From the NCBI GenBank assembly GCA_039111635.1, contig JBCAQO010000003.1, positions 3,658,001-3,722,000 on the forward strand: a stretch of 64,000 nt of DNA. Direction: 5' to 3'. Below, one piece after another: positions 43,808 to 56,277 of this stretch. This DNA comes from Heterobasidion occidentale (Eukaryota > Basidiomycota > Agaricomycetes > Russulales > Bondarzewiaceae). The stretch's first letter is position 1. Every line of letters starts with the position of its first letter. The translations under genes were made by a program, and so were the position numbers. Under the pieces are notes generated by a model. The model was given only the letters and a program-made list of their open reading frames with translations. It was not told the origin of the DNA and searched no databases.

Positions 43808-45473
43808 ATGTCGCGCTACTCACCCGGCCGGTCTTCCTGGACTCAGGAAGAATCATCCAGTGCGTACATATTCCTGAGAGCTGAATGGTCGAGTGACGAG
43901 ATTCGTGCACAGCTCCTGGCGCGGGACCCTCAGGGTCCCGATACAGCAACGATGAGCAAGAGCACAACATTGATCCAGCGGTAAGATGTCTTTCGTTCTG
44001 ATATGTCGACTGTGCCACTCACGATGCCCTCCTTCTCACTGACAGGACGCGTATGTCGCGCGTAGCCGCAAGGGACTATATGTCCCACAAAACATATCTG
44101 GGCACGTCCAGCCCCTTGCCGCGCACACGCGCTTCAGGTCCTACGACGCGACCTCGCATTTCCCCGTCTTGTTCGCCCACCCCGCCCCTTCATTCGGCAC
44201 TCTCCCGACCCCATTCCCCGCCCCCATCCCCTTCGCCTTGCCCACATGGGCCTCCATATCAACGCCGGTGACGGCCACACAACTCCGGGAAGAGCATGCG
44301 CCCTCACCGACGCCCACGCCCGTCTTTGAGATGCCGACAGTGCCACTCAGCCCCGCTCCCGCCGCACCTCCTGCTCCCGCCACACCCCCTGCTCCCGCCG
44401 CACCTCCCCCTACCGCCGTCCCCGCCGCCCCCATTGCCCCCGCCCCCACCCCCGCCTCTGAGGCTATTTCAATGACGTGCGTCACCCCGACCTCCGCCCA
44501 ACGGTCGACGTACTCGGTGCTCGAAGGCGCCGTGAGGCTCTTCACCGGCCCTTGGGCCGACATGGCGCGCACAATCACCGCGGCGCGCCTCGATCCGCGG
44601 TGGGACCCGTCGATCTTGCAGAGGGAGACCAGGAAGCGCGAGGCGAACGCGGAGGAGGCGCCGTCGCCAAAGAGGGCGAGGATGGAGGAAGGGCGGGGAG
44701 AGGCGGCTGTCGGGGCGAGCGCGGTGGGGAGCACGAGGGAGAGTGAAGGGGAGGATTTCGAGGTGATGGAGGTGGAGATTGGGACTGGTGCGGGGAGCGA
44801 GGGGAGCGAGGGGACTTGGTCCTCGGAGGGCGGGTTCGGGGGCATCGCGCCCATGCCTGCCCCGAGGCCGGTCGAGGCAGCTGTGGGGCTGCTCCCGATA
44901 CTTCTGGTCGTACCACAGGTCGACGGTAACGCCCTCACCGACAACAACAATACATCAACAACGTCCACCCACAGGGTGGACAACCCCGCAGGTGAGCCCG
45001 TTATCGAGCCTGTACCGGTGCCAAGCGGAGGGCCTTCGACATCGACACCTGCGGAGGACCAGGAAGAGGCCAGCGAGCCTATCGAGGACGAGGACGACGA
45101 GGACCAGCTCAGGCTCGGAGACGAGACCACCCTGAGCCAGCGCGAGGCCGCCGTGATCATCGACGAGAACATCTACGGCGGAGACATCATGCGTTGCGTA
45201 CCGTGCAACAAAAGCTTCCGCCGTAAGTACGACCGCAGGCGACACGTAGTCACCGTCCACTACCTGGGCAAGTTCCCATGCGACTGGTGCGACATGTTCT
45301 TCTACGCGCGCCGCGATGGGGTCACTCGGCACAAGAAGGGGCCCTGCCCGGCCAGGGACTTCGAGGATCGGCACACGAACCCATGGCGATGGTTCATGGC
45401 CTGGATGAACGGACCTCGTCGTGGCGGTAAGCGGAGGAGGGGCACGGCAGGATCGTCGGCGAAGGCGAGCTGA
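43808..45473 (+). CDS. ZnF family copy 6, intact zinc-finger protein
   Basis: Exons are 43808-43859, 43913-43980 and 44046-45473; introns are 53 and 65 nt. The product is 515 aa. The N-terminus MSRYSPGRSSWTQEESS differs from the usual WPSWTQEELS at the first Trp. A very Ala/Pro-rich stretch (about residues 100-140), the LFTGPWADMARTITAARLDP segment, SPKRARMEEG, the acidic stretch and both fingers (CVPCNKSFRRKYDRRRH; CDWCDMFFYARRDGVTRH) are all in frame. This is the last rightward copy before the arms turn. Its 3' flank keeps CTCGGATCGATGAGGG at 45649, then diverges from other copies by about 46 kb. Confidence 0.85.
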
Positions 45474-46848
45474 AGGTACGCACCGTTTTCTCGCGCCTCT
45501 TTCGTTCCCTCCTTCTTCCCTTTTGTTCTCCACCCTCCCTTACGCTTTCACACCCCACACTGCTTTCGGGTCGTTGCCATCGATTATACGTCTCCGTTCA
45601 CCTTCCCTTTCGCGACATCCCTCCTCGTTTCTTGCCCATTGCTTTGTCCTCGGATCGATGAGGGTGAGAAGTGCTCCAGACGAAGCTGACGTCGTATGTT
45701 CCTCGCAGAGATATCGTTCCGCGGCCCATTGTCGCACGACGTTGCTTGGGCCGTCATGGCTGTCGTCGTCGATGTGAGCTCAGCGCTCAGCAGGAGGATG
45801 TATGGTCGTTATGTAAGGCGGCCGTCCGGGATCAAGCTCTTCTTCGCTGTTCAGCGGCACCAGCTCCGCTTCGCGTCATCGTAAAGGCTCTGGTTGCACT
45901 CATATCCCCCTTCCCCCCTTTTCCTCGATGTTCTCACAATCACAACTTGTGTAGCCTCTTCCATATCCATAGATTTCTATTTATCCTCCCCAGCCAGGAT
46001 CCCAAGAATATATTCACAGCTTAAAACATTTTCTTGTGCAGTGAAGGCAGTGCAGCTGCGTTTCATGTTTCCTGAGTTCCTCTGTGCAGTTCCTCTATGC
46101 CGATCGAGGCATCTCGGTCTCTGGCATGCGACGGTCCCCTTGAGCTTTACAGTAAGTGCTGCGCAGGACGACGCGAGGAAAAACATCCTTCGACCCCAAC
46201 AGCTTTCAAGAAGAACTACTGCACGTCGGTGTCAATTGTCATGCAGTGTGCCAGACTGCCAGGAGTACTGGGTGCTCGCGCGGACCGACGATGGACGCGC
46301 ATGTTCGACGACGCCCCGCCCCCGGCCAGCTCCGCGACAGACCTGAGCAGCGTCGATCGTGGAGCGTCGCACGAATGAGGAGCGTCCCACTGGCAGTCAA
46401 AGGATCCGCAAGTGTCTGCACCAGGCGACGGGCGTCCGGCGTGCTCGCCCTTCCACCTTCTGCTCAGGTAGGTCCCTTAGCTAGGTGCACGCCAAAGCCG
46501 CGAATCACGCAGAGACGGGGGAAAGAATTGATGGCGAGAGAAGGAAAGAAAAAGTGAAAAAAAACAGCTGATAAAAGAAAAGGAATGAAAAAGAAAAAGA
46601 GTCGAGCGAAGACGGAAGACGAACGACAGAAAGACGAAAAAACAAGCAAGAACAGGTAAAGAAAAAAAGCCGCTGCTGACCGGGTACGGACCAGGCGGTC
46701 TGGGGACGAGAGTACGCTACATACACACACACGCACGTCGCGACTGCCTACACGCTACTTACACACAACACACGGCAGACGGATACACACACCCCCACGC
46801 CCGCGCCCGCGCGAGCCCACCCAACCCCATCCCACCCACTGCGTCCTT
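45474..46848. other. Region between ZnF copy 6 and the SH3 gene
   Basis: The first few hundred bases are ZnF 3' flank. From about 46515 to 46665 the plus strand is strongly purine-rich (runs of GAAAGAAAAA type). As the minus-strand SH3 gene lies just to the right, this is a pyrimidine-rich 3' region of that gene. Frames at 45894-46378 overlap one another and show no domain. Confidence 0.45.
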
Positions 46849-48562
46849 TCACTCGCTCCCATCCCCCTCGTCTCCCTCCCCATCAAGCCGCACGACCTCC
46901 AAATACCCCTCGGGCACCAGCGCATGCCCCCCGCCCTCCGCGCGCGCGCGCTCCACCACCGCCCAGCCAACCCCGCCCCCGCGCCCGACAACACGCACCA
47001 GCTGGTCCTCCGCAAGCGCCATCTCCGCCGTGCCCTCCGGCTCGAACGCGTACAGCGCGCGGTACGTCCCCGGCAACAGCGGCCGCTCCGCGCCCCCGTC
47101 CTCCCCGTCCCCGTCCTCCCCATCCGCGTACTCCCCGTCGTCCTCGTCATCCGCGTTCGACGCGTCGTCCGCATCAAAATAATCCGCCTCGTCGTCCGAC
47201 GTCGCCCCCGACGCAGGCCCAGACCCGGACCCTAATCCAGACCCAGACCCAGAGGGGAACGCGAAGCTCGCATACGGGTCCGCAATCTCGCGCTCAGGCG
47301 ACGCGACGTCAAAGTTGCGCGCAAAGTCTACCGGACTCGGGCCCGCGCCCGCGCTTCCTCCTGCATTACTTGCGCCCGCGCTAGCCGGTCCGTCCGCCGC
47401 GCGCCCCGCCCACCCGAGCGAGAGCCCGCCCCACCTGAACCCTCCCCATGCCCCGCTGCCGCTACCACCAGCGCCGCCGCCGCCGCCGCCGGTGCTGCTA
47501 CCGGGCACGTCCGCGCCGTCGTCCTCGACGGACGAGCGCGAGGAACGCGAGGACGCGGACCACGTCGACGCGGGGCGGTTGAGGCGGCGCGTCGCGCGCG
47601 GGGCGTCGGCGCCCTGCCCGCGGTGCCGCGCGTCCGCCGTGGGGAACGCAAAATCCCGGATCTTGACGAGCAGCGAGCGCCGCCCTGTCGCCGCCGCCGC
47701 CGGCGGTTCCGGGGCCGGCACTGCCTGCGCGGACGCCGAGGTTGGAGATGCGGTTGGTGTGGTGAGCGTGGAGAGCGCCGCGGTAGCAGGCGGCATCGGC
47801 GTGAGAGGGTCGAGGGAGGCGTCGTCGGGCGCCGCGGCGGCGTCCAGGTCGATGGAGGGCCCCGCGGAGGGCGCGTTGGAGAAGCGGTGCGTGGCGGTGG
47901 ACGGGGGGCGGGAGGAGCGGGTGGAGGCCGCGGCGGACGCACGGCGGCTGGCAGCGGGCGAGGGTGGGGCGGGGCGGTTGGAGGTGAGGGAGTCGCGGTG
48001 TGCGTGGGAGAGATTGGGGGGCGACGCGGCCGTGAGGATCATGGTGGTGTGTGTGGGCGTCGTGGGCGTCGGGACGGGCAGAGGGAGGGTCGTGGTCGTG
48101 ATCGTGGGCTCCGCCGCGGTCGTGGACGTGGTTGCTGGGGAGGTTGCGCCCGTCGGAGTGGTGGGCGTCAGTGCGCTATTTGGAGATGCGGTGGTGCCGT
48201 TGGTGCTCGTGACGACGCTCTGGGTCTGCGTGTGGGTCGGCTGCGTGGCAGAGGGCTTGCCGTTCGACCGCTGCGGGTGCTGTTGCGACATGCCGGCCGT
48301 AGATAGCGTCGCCGCGGACGACGCGTCGAGCGGGTCCCTGAGGCTCTTGCGTGGGGGGCGGGGGCTTGACTGCAAACTCGTGCGAGCCGGGGACGGGTGG
48401 GGGGAGGAAGGAGGAGGACGGGGAGGGGAAGGGCGAGGAGGACGGGCGGGAGTCGACCTGGACGGAGAGCGAGGGGCTGTCTGCGCGTGTGCGAGCTAAA
48501 TCAGGCGCGGGCGCTGATGCCGAACCCAGCAGCAGACGCTTACCTTTTGCGTGCGTGGCCAT
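46849..48562 (-). CDS. SH3-domain protein, Nbp2-like
   Basis: Exons are 48562-48544 (MATHAK), 48495-48458 and 48369-46849. Introns of 48 and 88 nt (the latter very pyrimidine-rich) keep the frame. The product is about 525 aa. A long Ser/Thr/Pro/Ala-rich disordered region is followed by SLLVKIRDFAFPTADARH, a Gly-rich part and an acidic stretch (YFDADDASNADDEDDGEYAD). The C-terminal SH3 domain has YRALYAFEPEGTAEMALAED (ALYDF-type start), VGWAVVERA (the W) and GHALVPEGYLEVV (the VP-Y end). In yeast, Nbp2 is an SH3 adaptor that brings phosphatases to MAP-kinase pathways; likeness here rests on domain position and sequence. This looks like an ordinary single-copy host gene between the two array arms. 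GC content is high, so antisense frames are long but not credible. Confidence 0.75.
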
Positions 48563-48969
48563 TCTCGGCTGCAGTCCTGCGAACGAACGAACGAGTTGCA
48601 AACGTGTCGGCCAGCTGGCGACGGCGGTCTATCGCGTGGTGCGGCCTTTTATTAGATTGCTCGGTCGGTGCGCGCGGTGGTCGTGGTATACAAGGGCAAG
48701 GTGGGTGCCCCGCGCCGTCGTTGCTGTCGTCGTCGTGGGCGTGCGGATGCTGGAGATGGGCGTTGGCGTGGGCGTTGGCGTTGGCGTTGACGACGGCGGC
48801 GAGGAGAAATTGCGGGCATGCCGACTCGCGGCGATCGGCGACTGCGGCGCTGCCCGGCCCCGCGCCACTCGTTGCCACCCGCTGCTCCGTGGCTCCGTCC
48901 ACCAGCAACATTCCGCTCGACCATCGCTGCCCGAGAATCTTTGTGAATACCATGCTCGGCGGCAGTCAC
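48563..48969. other. 5' region of the SH3 gene
   Basis: It contains a (GGCGTT)n hexanucleotide stretch at about 48764-48796 and no gene. Element X homology begins at about 48970. Confidence 0.5.
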
Positions 48970-49805
48970 CATGACCGTCGGAAGCACGCGAACAAGACGC
49001 GCATGCAAGCTTCACGTCAACCCCGTCGATGCATGTACTTTCGTTCTGGACGTCAAATTATCCATGTTCCAACATCTGCACCGTCTGCGGATCCGTTGCT
49101 CAGGATCGTCTCCGTCCTGGTTGTTGCTTCTGCCCAGTCCGGCAATTTCTGTACGTATTTCCAGGTGCTAAGTCTCCTTTGTTCCCTCTTGCTCGCTCGC
49201 GTGCCCAATCTTGCCTTTGCGACTTCCGAATAGTAGTCTGCGGTCCCTGTCTTCAATCCGTGAACGGCGATCATGGGCCAAACAAGTCACTCAAGCCGCG
49301 CTCGTCCACCCGCGCGACTTGCGCGATGTTTACAGGTACTCTTCCATCGCATTCATACGCGACTGCTTCTTCGCCTAGCTGCTCCGCTTTCGCTAGGTGC
49401 GACACGAGACAGCGATCATCGCGGCGGACATTCGAGGATGGCCTGCGCAGAGGCCACTCATGATTCTGGTCGTATCTCACCCGGTGCAACAGAATGGGTC
49501 ACCATTAGTCTCATTCCAAGACCGCTCACGCGTTCGGCGTTCGGGAGGGGGTCGGTCGAGCCTAGGGTCACCATCATTATACTACATTGTCTCGTGGTCC
49601 ACGTTTCAGCGTCGTATCGAGCCGCAGCCGTGCACCCCGCGCTCGCAATCGCGAGGCTCGCCAGCTCTGCCCTGGGCGTCCGCAGATGCCGAAGGCCCTC
49701 TGCCTATACTACGACGACAATGGGTCCGGCTCTCCAGCTCTGATTGCGCGAGAATATAGCCTTCTGCTGAGTAGCGGGATGCCGCCTGTCGGCGCGCGTT
49801 GTTGA
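48970..49805 (+). repeat. Element X copy E (opposite orientation)
   Basis: Plus strand: FVLDVKLSMFQHLHRLRIRC and SGSSPSWLLL, then VVCGPCLQSVNGDHGPNKSL and KPRSSTRATCAMFTGTLPS, ending SSGMPPVGARC and a stop at 49805. It corresponds to the downstream part of copies C and D, but points right. The upstream LTAFERE part is missing. Confidence 0.65.
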
Positions 49806-50774
49806 CTCGACTATGCGCATGCGTGACGAAATTGACGCGGTTGGGTCGCTAGGTCTTGCACTCACCCAAGTTTTGACCGGCCCCTCGCTTTCTCTGGTTT
49901 CTCGTGGATGTGCATTGCGCCGCCGATGGGCCGAGCATCGCCGCTGAGTCTGTTCGCTCGCCAAAGCCTCCGACGAGCAGAGCGACCAACTCTAGGCGTC
50001 CGCTTGGTTTGCCTTCGCGTCCATAGATGCGCTGACGGCCGGAAGAACCCTGCAGCTGCGATAGAGGCACTCGCTCGCTCTTGCACGGCGGTCACGGCCT
50101 CATCGGGGAGCGGGGGAACATGGGCCGAGCGCGTCTGGCGTCGTTCTGCGTAGGAGAGTTCGGCACTGAGCGCAGGCTTACCTCTGACCAACACGTTCCC
50201 TCGTGTTCTGAAAAGGAGCGGTGCTCAACAATGCGAGATGCAGCTTGGTTTTGTTCAGTGCACACGGACTTGTACGTTGGGAAAGTTGAAGGAGGAAATA
50301 TAGATACAACTATAGGAATTGGACGCAGGCACGTGAGGTGCGATTTCGGAAACACCGCGCAAAGGGGGAATACGAGCACGAGGGTCCTTCATTCACGCCG
50401 ACGCGTCGAAGCCGAGCTGGGGTGAACCACGGAGCGCTCGCCGGTTGCCTTACGACTGCTAACAGCGTTCTGGTCCAGTCTACCAGGTCCAAGGTCAGCG
50501 ACGAGCCAAGCACAGTTGTGCAGGAGCCCTACGACACACTAATAGTCGCAGCTTCATCTAGAACACTTCCCTCCCTCATCGATCCGAGGGCACAAGCAGG
50601 TGAAGGCGAGCTCTGCGGATGCGTGTAATCGATGGCGACGACCCGGGAGTGGCGTGGGGCGTGAAAACGTAGGGGCAGAACACAAAAGGAAGAAGGCGAG
50701 GGCGAGGGTGAGTGACAGACAATGGTGCGCACCTCCAGCTTCAGCTCGCCATCGTCGACGATCCTCCCGATCCC
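49806..50774. other. Spacer and 3' flank of ZnF copy 7
   Basis: The first part is not recognised. From about 50280 on it is the inverted ZnF 3' flank, with CCCTCATCGATCCGAG at 50573. No gene seen. Confidence 0.5.
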
Positions 50775-51941
50775 CTACCTTCCTCTACCTCTACCGCCAC
50801 CGAGAGGTCCGGTCAGCCAAGCCATGAACCACCTCCATGGGTTGGCGTGCCGACCCTCGAAGTCCATGGCCGGGCAGTTCCCCTTCTTGTAACGAGTGAC
50901 CCCATCGCGGCGCGCGTAGAAGAAGATGTCGCACCAGTCGCATGGGAACGTGCCGAGGTAGTTGATGGTGAAGACGTGTCGTCTTCGGTCGTACGTGCGC
51001 ACGAACGGCTTGTTGGTGCACGAGAGGCAGCGCGGTGCGTCCCCGCCGTAGAGTTTTTCGTCGATCACGACGGCGGCCTTACGGTGGCTCAGTGTGGTCT
51101 CGTCTCTGAGCCTGAGTTGGTCCTCGTCGTGATCGCCGTGATCGTGAGGCGCGCCGGCCTCTTCCTGGTCCTCCGCAGGTGGCGATATCGAAGGCCCTCC
51201 GCTAGGCACTGGTACAGGCTCGATAACGGGCTCACCTGCGGGGTTGTCCACCCTGTGGGTGGACGTTGTTGATTTATTGTTGTGCTGTGCGAGGGCGTTA
51301 ACGTCAACCTGTGGTACGACCACAAGTATCAGCCGCAGCCCTCCAACTGCCTCGATCATCCACCCCTCGCTTCCTCATCTCCCTCCGTACGACCGATGGA
51401 TCTCACCGCGTGTCGAGCCGCACGTGACCGCCTGACGTAGGCATCGGTGCGGGCGTACGAAGGGGCTGGCGATGGGGAGGTAGAGGCAGGCAGCGCAATG
51501 CGAATGGGGGCGCGAAACGGGAATGGGAACAGGGGAGCGACGAAGGAGGGGGCGATGTACGCGGACACGACGGGGAACTGCGAGCCCGCCTCGCACGAGC
51601 TGATGCGCATGCGCGCGGCAGAGGGCTGGGTGTGCCCAGTCATGTTTTTTTGGGACCTGAGGTCCCCCGCGGCTACGCGCGACATGCGCGTCCTGACAGG
51701 CCTGACAGTGCAGAGGAGCAGCTCGTGAGTGGCTTCATCGACATATCAGCAAAAAGGAAACTCACTCGCAGTAAAACGTTGAGCTCTTGCTCGTCGTTGT
51801 TAGAATAGGACCCTGAGGACCCTACACCAGGAGCTGTGCACAAATCTCGTCGCTACTACGTCATTCAGTTCTCAGGAATATTCACGCACTCGATAACTTT
51901 TTCTGAGTCTAGGATGGCCAGTCGAGTGAGTATCGCGACAT
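50775..51941 (-). pseudogene. ZnF family copy 7, nonsense and deletion
   Basis: The start ATG is at 51941. The family codon for the second Trp of WPSWTQEE reads TAG here (ATG TCG CGA TAC TCA CTC GAC, then TGG CCA TCC TAG). About 400 bp of the middle, including the basic KRAR patch, is missing: sequence jumps from GGDEEARGG to MIEAVGGLRLILVVVPQVD near 51360. In the finger region one extra residue sits in finger 1 (CLSCTNKPF), its last His has become Asn (TINY), and the His of finger 2 is Tyr (VTRYKKGNC). Zinc binding would be lost even if the gene were read. Confidence 0.85.
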
Positions 51942-52048
51942 GCTGGCTCGTCGCGCTCTCGGATGTGTAGAGCGGCGTGTACGTTGGCTGATGATTGGTG
52001 AGGGAGAACTGGTGAGCCTCGAAGGGGCGATGCCAGGCCCCTCCCCTC

Positions 52049-52068
52049 GTCAGGCCATCTAGACATGC
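52049..52068 (-). promoter_or_regulatory. ZnF-family TATA element, copy 7 (mutated)
   Basis: On the minus strand it reads GCATGTCTAGATGGCCTGAC, 127 bp before the ATG at 51941. The TATA core has been lost (TATATC to ATGTC), in keeping with the decay of this copy. Confidence 0.6.
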
Positions 52069-52790
52069 TGCCCTCACAACGAGCGCTAATCGGCTTCTCG
52101 TGCGACTCTACGGTGCGGTTATCATGCCTTGTTCTCCACTGCCGTGCAGTCGTGTTCCGTCGGCTCATGGGTTTGGCTTCGGAGCCAGGAGCAGGGCTTC
52201 GCCATCGTTCGAGGGCAGGAACCTGCGGGTCGTTGTTTATCACGCACTGAGCACACCTAACCGCGCCGTGTGCGCAAAGGGAATTCAGCTTTATGCTCAC
52301 ACTTAAATAGTAGAACGTGTTCAGGGGATCAGATGCTTTCGCGTTTCTAGGGTGCGTTGTATGTGATCATTCCTCATATGCACTTTCAAAGTGCTCAGAG
52401 GGTGCAGGACTTCTGCTGACGAGGGCGAGTCGTTCGGGAGAAAGCAAGGACAACGACACGCCGCAGGAGCCCGCCTATAATATCGTTGAGGGCTCAATTG
52501 TAGCTTTCCGTTTGCCGCAGCCGCTAATGGGTGTTCGTCCAGCCATCCCTGAAGGACGGAGAGAATAGAGCAATTAATTGACCTTTGTCTCAAATCTACA
52601 TCACGCAGATTCTCGATATCAAACACGAGGCATTGTGACAATGGAACGGTGAAGCAGACGAAGGACATTCAGCATTACATCTGTTCAGAAACTCGGAAAA
52701 CCGATCCAAGGAAATGTTCATCTCCATCTAAACGCAGGTCAAATGACTGATCGGAAAGAAGTATTCAGGACCATGTATAGATCAAGGAGC
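52069..52790. other. 5' spacer remnant of ZnF copy 7
   Basis: Family homology runs from the TATA element to about 52480 and then stops abruptly. Unrelated sequence with the F-box gene follows. Confidence 0.5.
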
Positions 52791-54714
52791 TTAGCAAGGA
52801 AAACACAACGCACCAAGATCCCAATCGTGCATCCATGCAGTGGAATCGTGTTGAGTGTGCAACTCTGCATCACCTAACCACTTTGAGCTACGATACTGTA
52901 TCTCCAGAGTATCGACGTTGTTGCGGACCCTATCGTAACGTGTCTGGATCTTTTTGTGTCGGTCCCGCACTGTATGATTCGCTTCGAGACCCGGCGCCTG
53001 GATAATATCAAGATAGACAGCCTTCAGCCGCTGTCCATTTCCCGCTCGGTGAATAACCTTCTCTTCTAGATCATGAATAAACCCATCATCATCGAGCCCT
53101 TTCGCATCGTCCTCACACCAGAGTTGGAATATAATTCGAACAGTCTCCAAAGACTGGGTAGCAGCACCCTGCAATAATGGCAAAAGACATTCCTGATAGT
53201 TCCAATAGTAGAACGAATAGACCTCGACCGAGGGCAGGACTTGGAAGATGCGTACCAGATCTAGATATACACATCGGTCGAGGAAAAGATTTTTAACATG
53301 TGAGGGATTGATTATGAACAAGACGGATGCAACACTTCTTGGTACCTCGAGGGCGGTGAATCATCGAATGAATGACAAGCAGTGAACATGGACTGATTGG
53401 CGCAGCCTTCGTTATACGCTGATAGCAAGATATAGGATTCGTCGTCATCCTCGATTTTGGGGCTAGTGCTGGGTCGGATGATTAAGAGGGTGGACTTGTC
53501 GCCCAACAATGGCACACCTGATGGGATGGTGGAGAGATTCACCCCACCAGTCATACATTCTCCAATTGTTATGAAAACGGACACGGTTGATGGAAGAGTC
53601 AAATGAGATAAGAGAAACATGACCGGGTCCAATGGACGATTGTTCACGATCAGCTGAGAAAGCCGATCGAGACGAACCTCGAGATCGTTGTGGTGCTCGC
53701 CTTCACTGAATCTAACAGGGAAACAATGATGAAGAACCAAAGATTCGAGCAGGAAACACGAATGCAATAGATCCAGTAATTGATGCACGCTGACGACCGA
53801 AGGCCAAGCCTCGCACAGAGCAAGATGTGTAAGACCTGTGGATGTAAGACTGGTCTATGGTACGGGCCCTCGAAGTAAAAGACGCCTCAAGCTAGGCATC
53901 TCAGGCGCAAATAGAGATAATGGATCTATCTCCGGTATCTCCGGCCATGTCCATCTCTTGAGATTAGCGACGCTGAGGCATTCCAAGGCGGGCACGCTGA
54001 TCGGAGTCCGAGAAAGACTGACGGGCGGAGCCGCATCAACAGCAAGGATGTATCGGCGCAGACGGCGAGAGTTCGACTGTAGGACGTCCCATGCTGAGTA
54101 GTTATAGTCAGAAATTTGTAGCAGGGCATCCAGGGTACGCGGAATGAAGTGGTCGATGATACTCTGAGAATGTGAAGACCGCAACTTATGCGTTTCGATC
54201 ACTGCCCAGAAGGTGGGTTGTAGGTATATGACATCTCTCCAGAACCTGCAGACGCTCGATAAAAATAGAGCATGGCAAATAAAAGCATTTAGCTGCTTCG
54301 GATACGTTAAGCGTGGGTTTTCACCAAAATTCTGTCCCACAGAAAGTCGGGGTGTGGAAAGGTCTGCTTGAGTAAGTTGCCCAAGATCTCAATCGGCAAA
54401 CGGTGTATAGGTTGGCAAAAGTCATTGAGGTTCGCCAAACCCGTGTATACTTCTCGAAGCTATCGTAGAAAGGTAGGTCAATAATAATACAATGAAAGGA
54501 GATCACAAAATTGAGGACATGCCAAATGGATGTGAGGGTTCAATTGACTCCGTATCCTTCAGGAATAGCCAGATTCAACATTGATCAGCAGATGACCAGG
54601 TCAAACACCTTACCTCTCTTGTTCCCCCCGGTGGTGAAATCTGATCTTCAGCTTTGAAGCTACTGCTTCAAGTAACTGGAGGATGGTAGGATCAGGGTTG
54701 AGACTGGACGGCAT
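52791..54714 (-). pseudogene. F-box/LRR-like protein, nonsense codon
   Basis: The start ATG at 54714 reads MPSSLNPDPTILQLLEAVAS. An F-box-like segment follows: IHRLPIEILGNLLKQTFPHP, an intron, then VCRFWRDVIYLQPTFWAVIE. Such proteins are substrate receptors of SCF ubiquitin ligases through Skp1 and are very numerous in Agaricomycetes. A Leu-rich part follows (PALECLSVANLKRWTWPEIP; SLRRLLLRGPVP) and then a TAG near 53855, where the family usually has Trp (PLPW). The frame continues beyond it as TSLTSTGLTHLALCEAWPS and LLESLVLHHCFPV, then in a further exon FIINPSHVKNLFLDRCVYLD to the stop at 52791. I think the TAG is a nonsense change; an undetected intron is the alternative. Confidence 0.6.
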
Positions 54715-56277
54715 CTTGAACAGAACAGAATGGATAGAGGGCTTCAATCGTCGAGCGTGAAAGGAGGTGAAAGGCCGGCCAGGTAAGGCTGTGCACGTGC
54801 AGACTGTTCATCCGAGCACGTGCGCGGGGATTGTCTTGATTTCTCTGTTCAAGCGCGCCGTAGCGATCGACCACGACCACCTGCCCCTACACATTTTGTT
54901 CGTGCTCCGAGAAGTATTGACATCGTTGTTCTTTAGGTCATCTAAGGAATCACAGCTTGAGAGGGCACTGCCAGGGACCGTCAAATTTTACAATACCGCC
55001 GTTTTGGTCGCTGGCCTCAAGCATCAACCGGTTTCCTAACGTTGCATACGACAAGCCACTGTTTGCATTCTCTTCGTCCGCTCTCCTCGCTGTGCGCTGC
55101 AGCGACTAGAAGAAATCTTTCCGTGCGTACTGTCAGACTGATTGGTTTCACCCATGCTTGCAACTTGTAGACTTTATCTGCGCGGCATATCCCTTCCCTT
55201 CTTCGCTCTGCTTCTTCTGGCCATTCCCTTGTTCCCTCGTACTCGGCACGCCACCCTCTCTATTTTTTCTGTCGCATTCCCACAAGCGCGACACGCGAGC
55301 GCAATCATCGCCTTCAGCGCGGCGCGCAGGGGCATAGTATGGGCAATGTGAGGACGTCTGACTTCTTTAAAGCAGTGAGTCCAGATAAGGTGCGAGAGTG
55401 TTCTCCGATCTACATCCCTGTTCATTGTTTCCTCGGGGGTGTGCTTGTTCACCGGCGTGCGGATAACGGAGTATACTGGACGGGATTGAGGCGATTTTGT
55501 CGCGAAAGCCTGTGCGAGAGAGTCGCTCGTTCGATGGTTTGAGCTGCACGCCGCCATATGGTTCTGAAGGTTGCATAGGGTCGCATGTGAAACCGGCAGG
55601 CGCACGATGTCGATTGGTACCAAGGAATACCGTAGATGCGTCCTGGACTTTTTGCGCCTAAGCTCAACGTGGAAACATGCTTCGAACGTCGCTGCTGGTG
55701 TACGCTTAATATGAACGGAAAGGCCTCTGACTTTGCCCTTGAAAGAGAGGAACGCCACGACCACAGATCAAGTCTTCTAGACACCTTCTCTAGATTGCAG
55801 CTCGTCGGGAAGATAGACAAGAGAAATACAAATGAAACTCTATAGGAATCGACAAAATGCATAAGACTTGATGCCAAAAACATGTTGAAAGAAGGAGAAA
55901 AGCGAATGGGAGAAAAAAGTCCTTCATGCGCTAGTAAAGCACGAAGACCTCGACGGATCGCGTGACATAGCCCACTCACTCTAGTCCACTAGGCTCGAGC
56001 ACGACAGAAGCAAGGCCGCGAATAATCATCCCTATTGGAATCATCGTCAGCTTCATCGGCATCTGACACACTCCTGCACCCTCATCGATCCGAAGCAAAT
56101 GCGAAAGGCAAGAAAACAGCAGAGATGTCGTGAAAGGGAAAGCAAAGGCGAATGTGCGATCGATGATGACGATGCAGATAGTCGTATGGGGCGTGAAAGC
56201 ATAGGGACGGGCGCAGAACAAAAGAGAAGGGAATGGGTGCAAGAGCAGGCAAGAGAAAACGGTGCGGACCTTCAGCT
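54715..56277. other. No gene recognised; right end is ZnF 3' flank
   Basis: A 196-codon open frame at 55174-55764 (minus) shows no domain and is probably chance. From about 55700 the sequence resembles 60.2-60.5 kb, and from 55980 it is the inverted ZnF 3' flank with CCCTCATCGATCCGA at 56079. Confidence 0.4.

Noticed and set aside
47315..48499. 394-codon plus-strand open frame
   Set aside because: It lies antisense to the SH3 gene in GC-rich, low-complexity sequence and shows no domain; it is a by-product of codon bias.
55174..55764. 196-codon minus-strand open frame
   Set aside because: No domain, no family copies with a kept frame, and overlap with other short frames.
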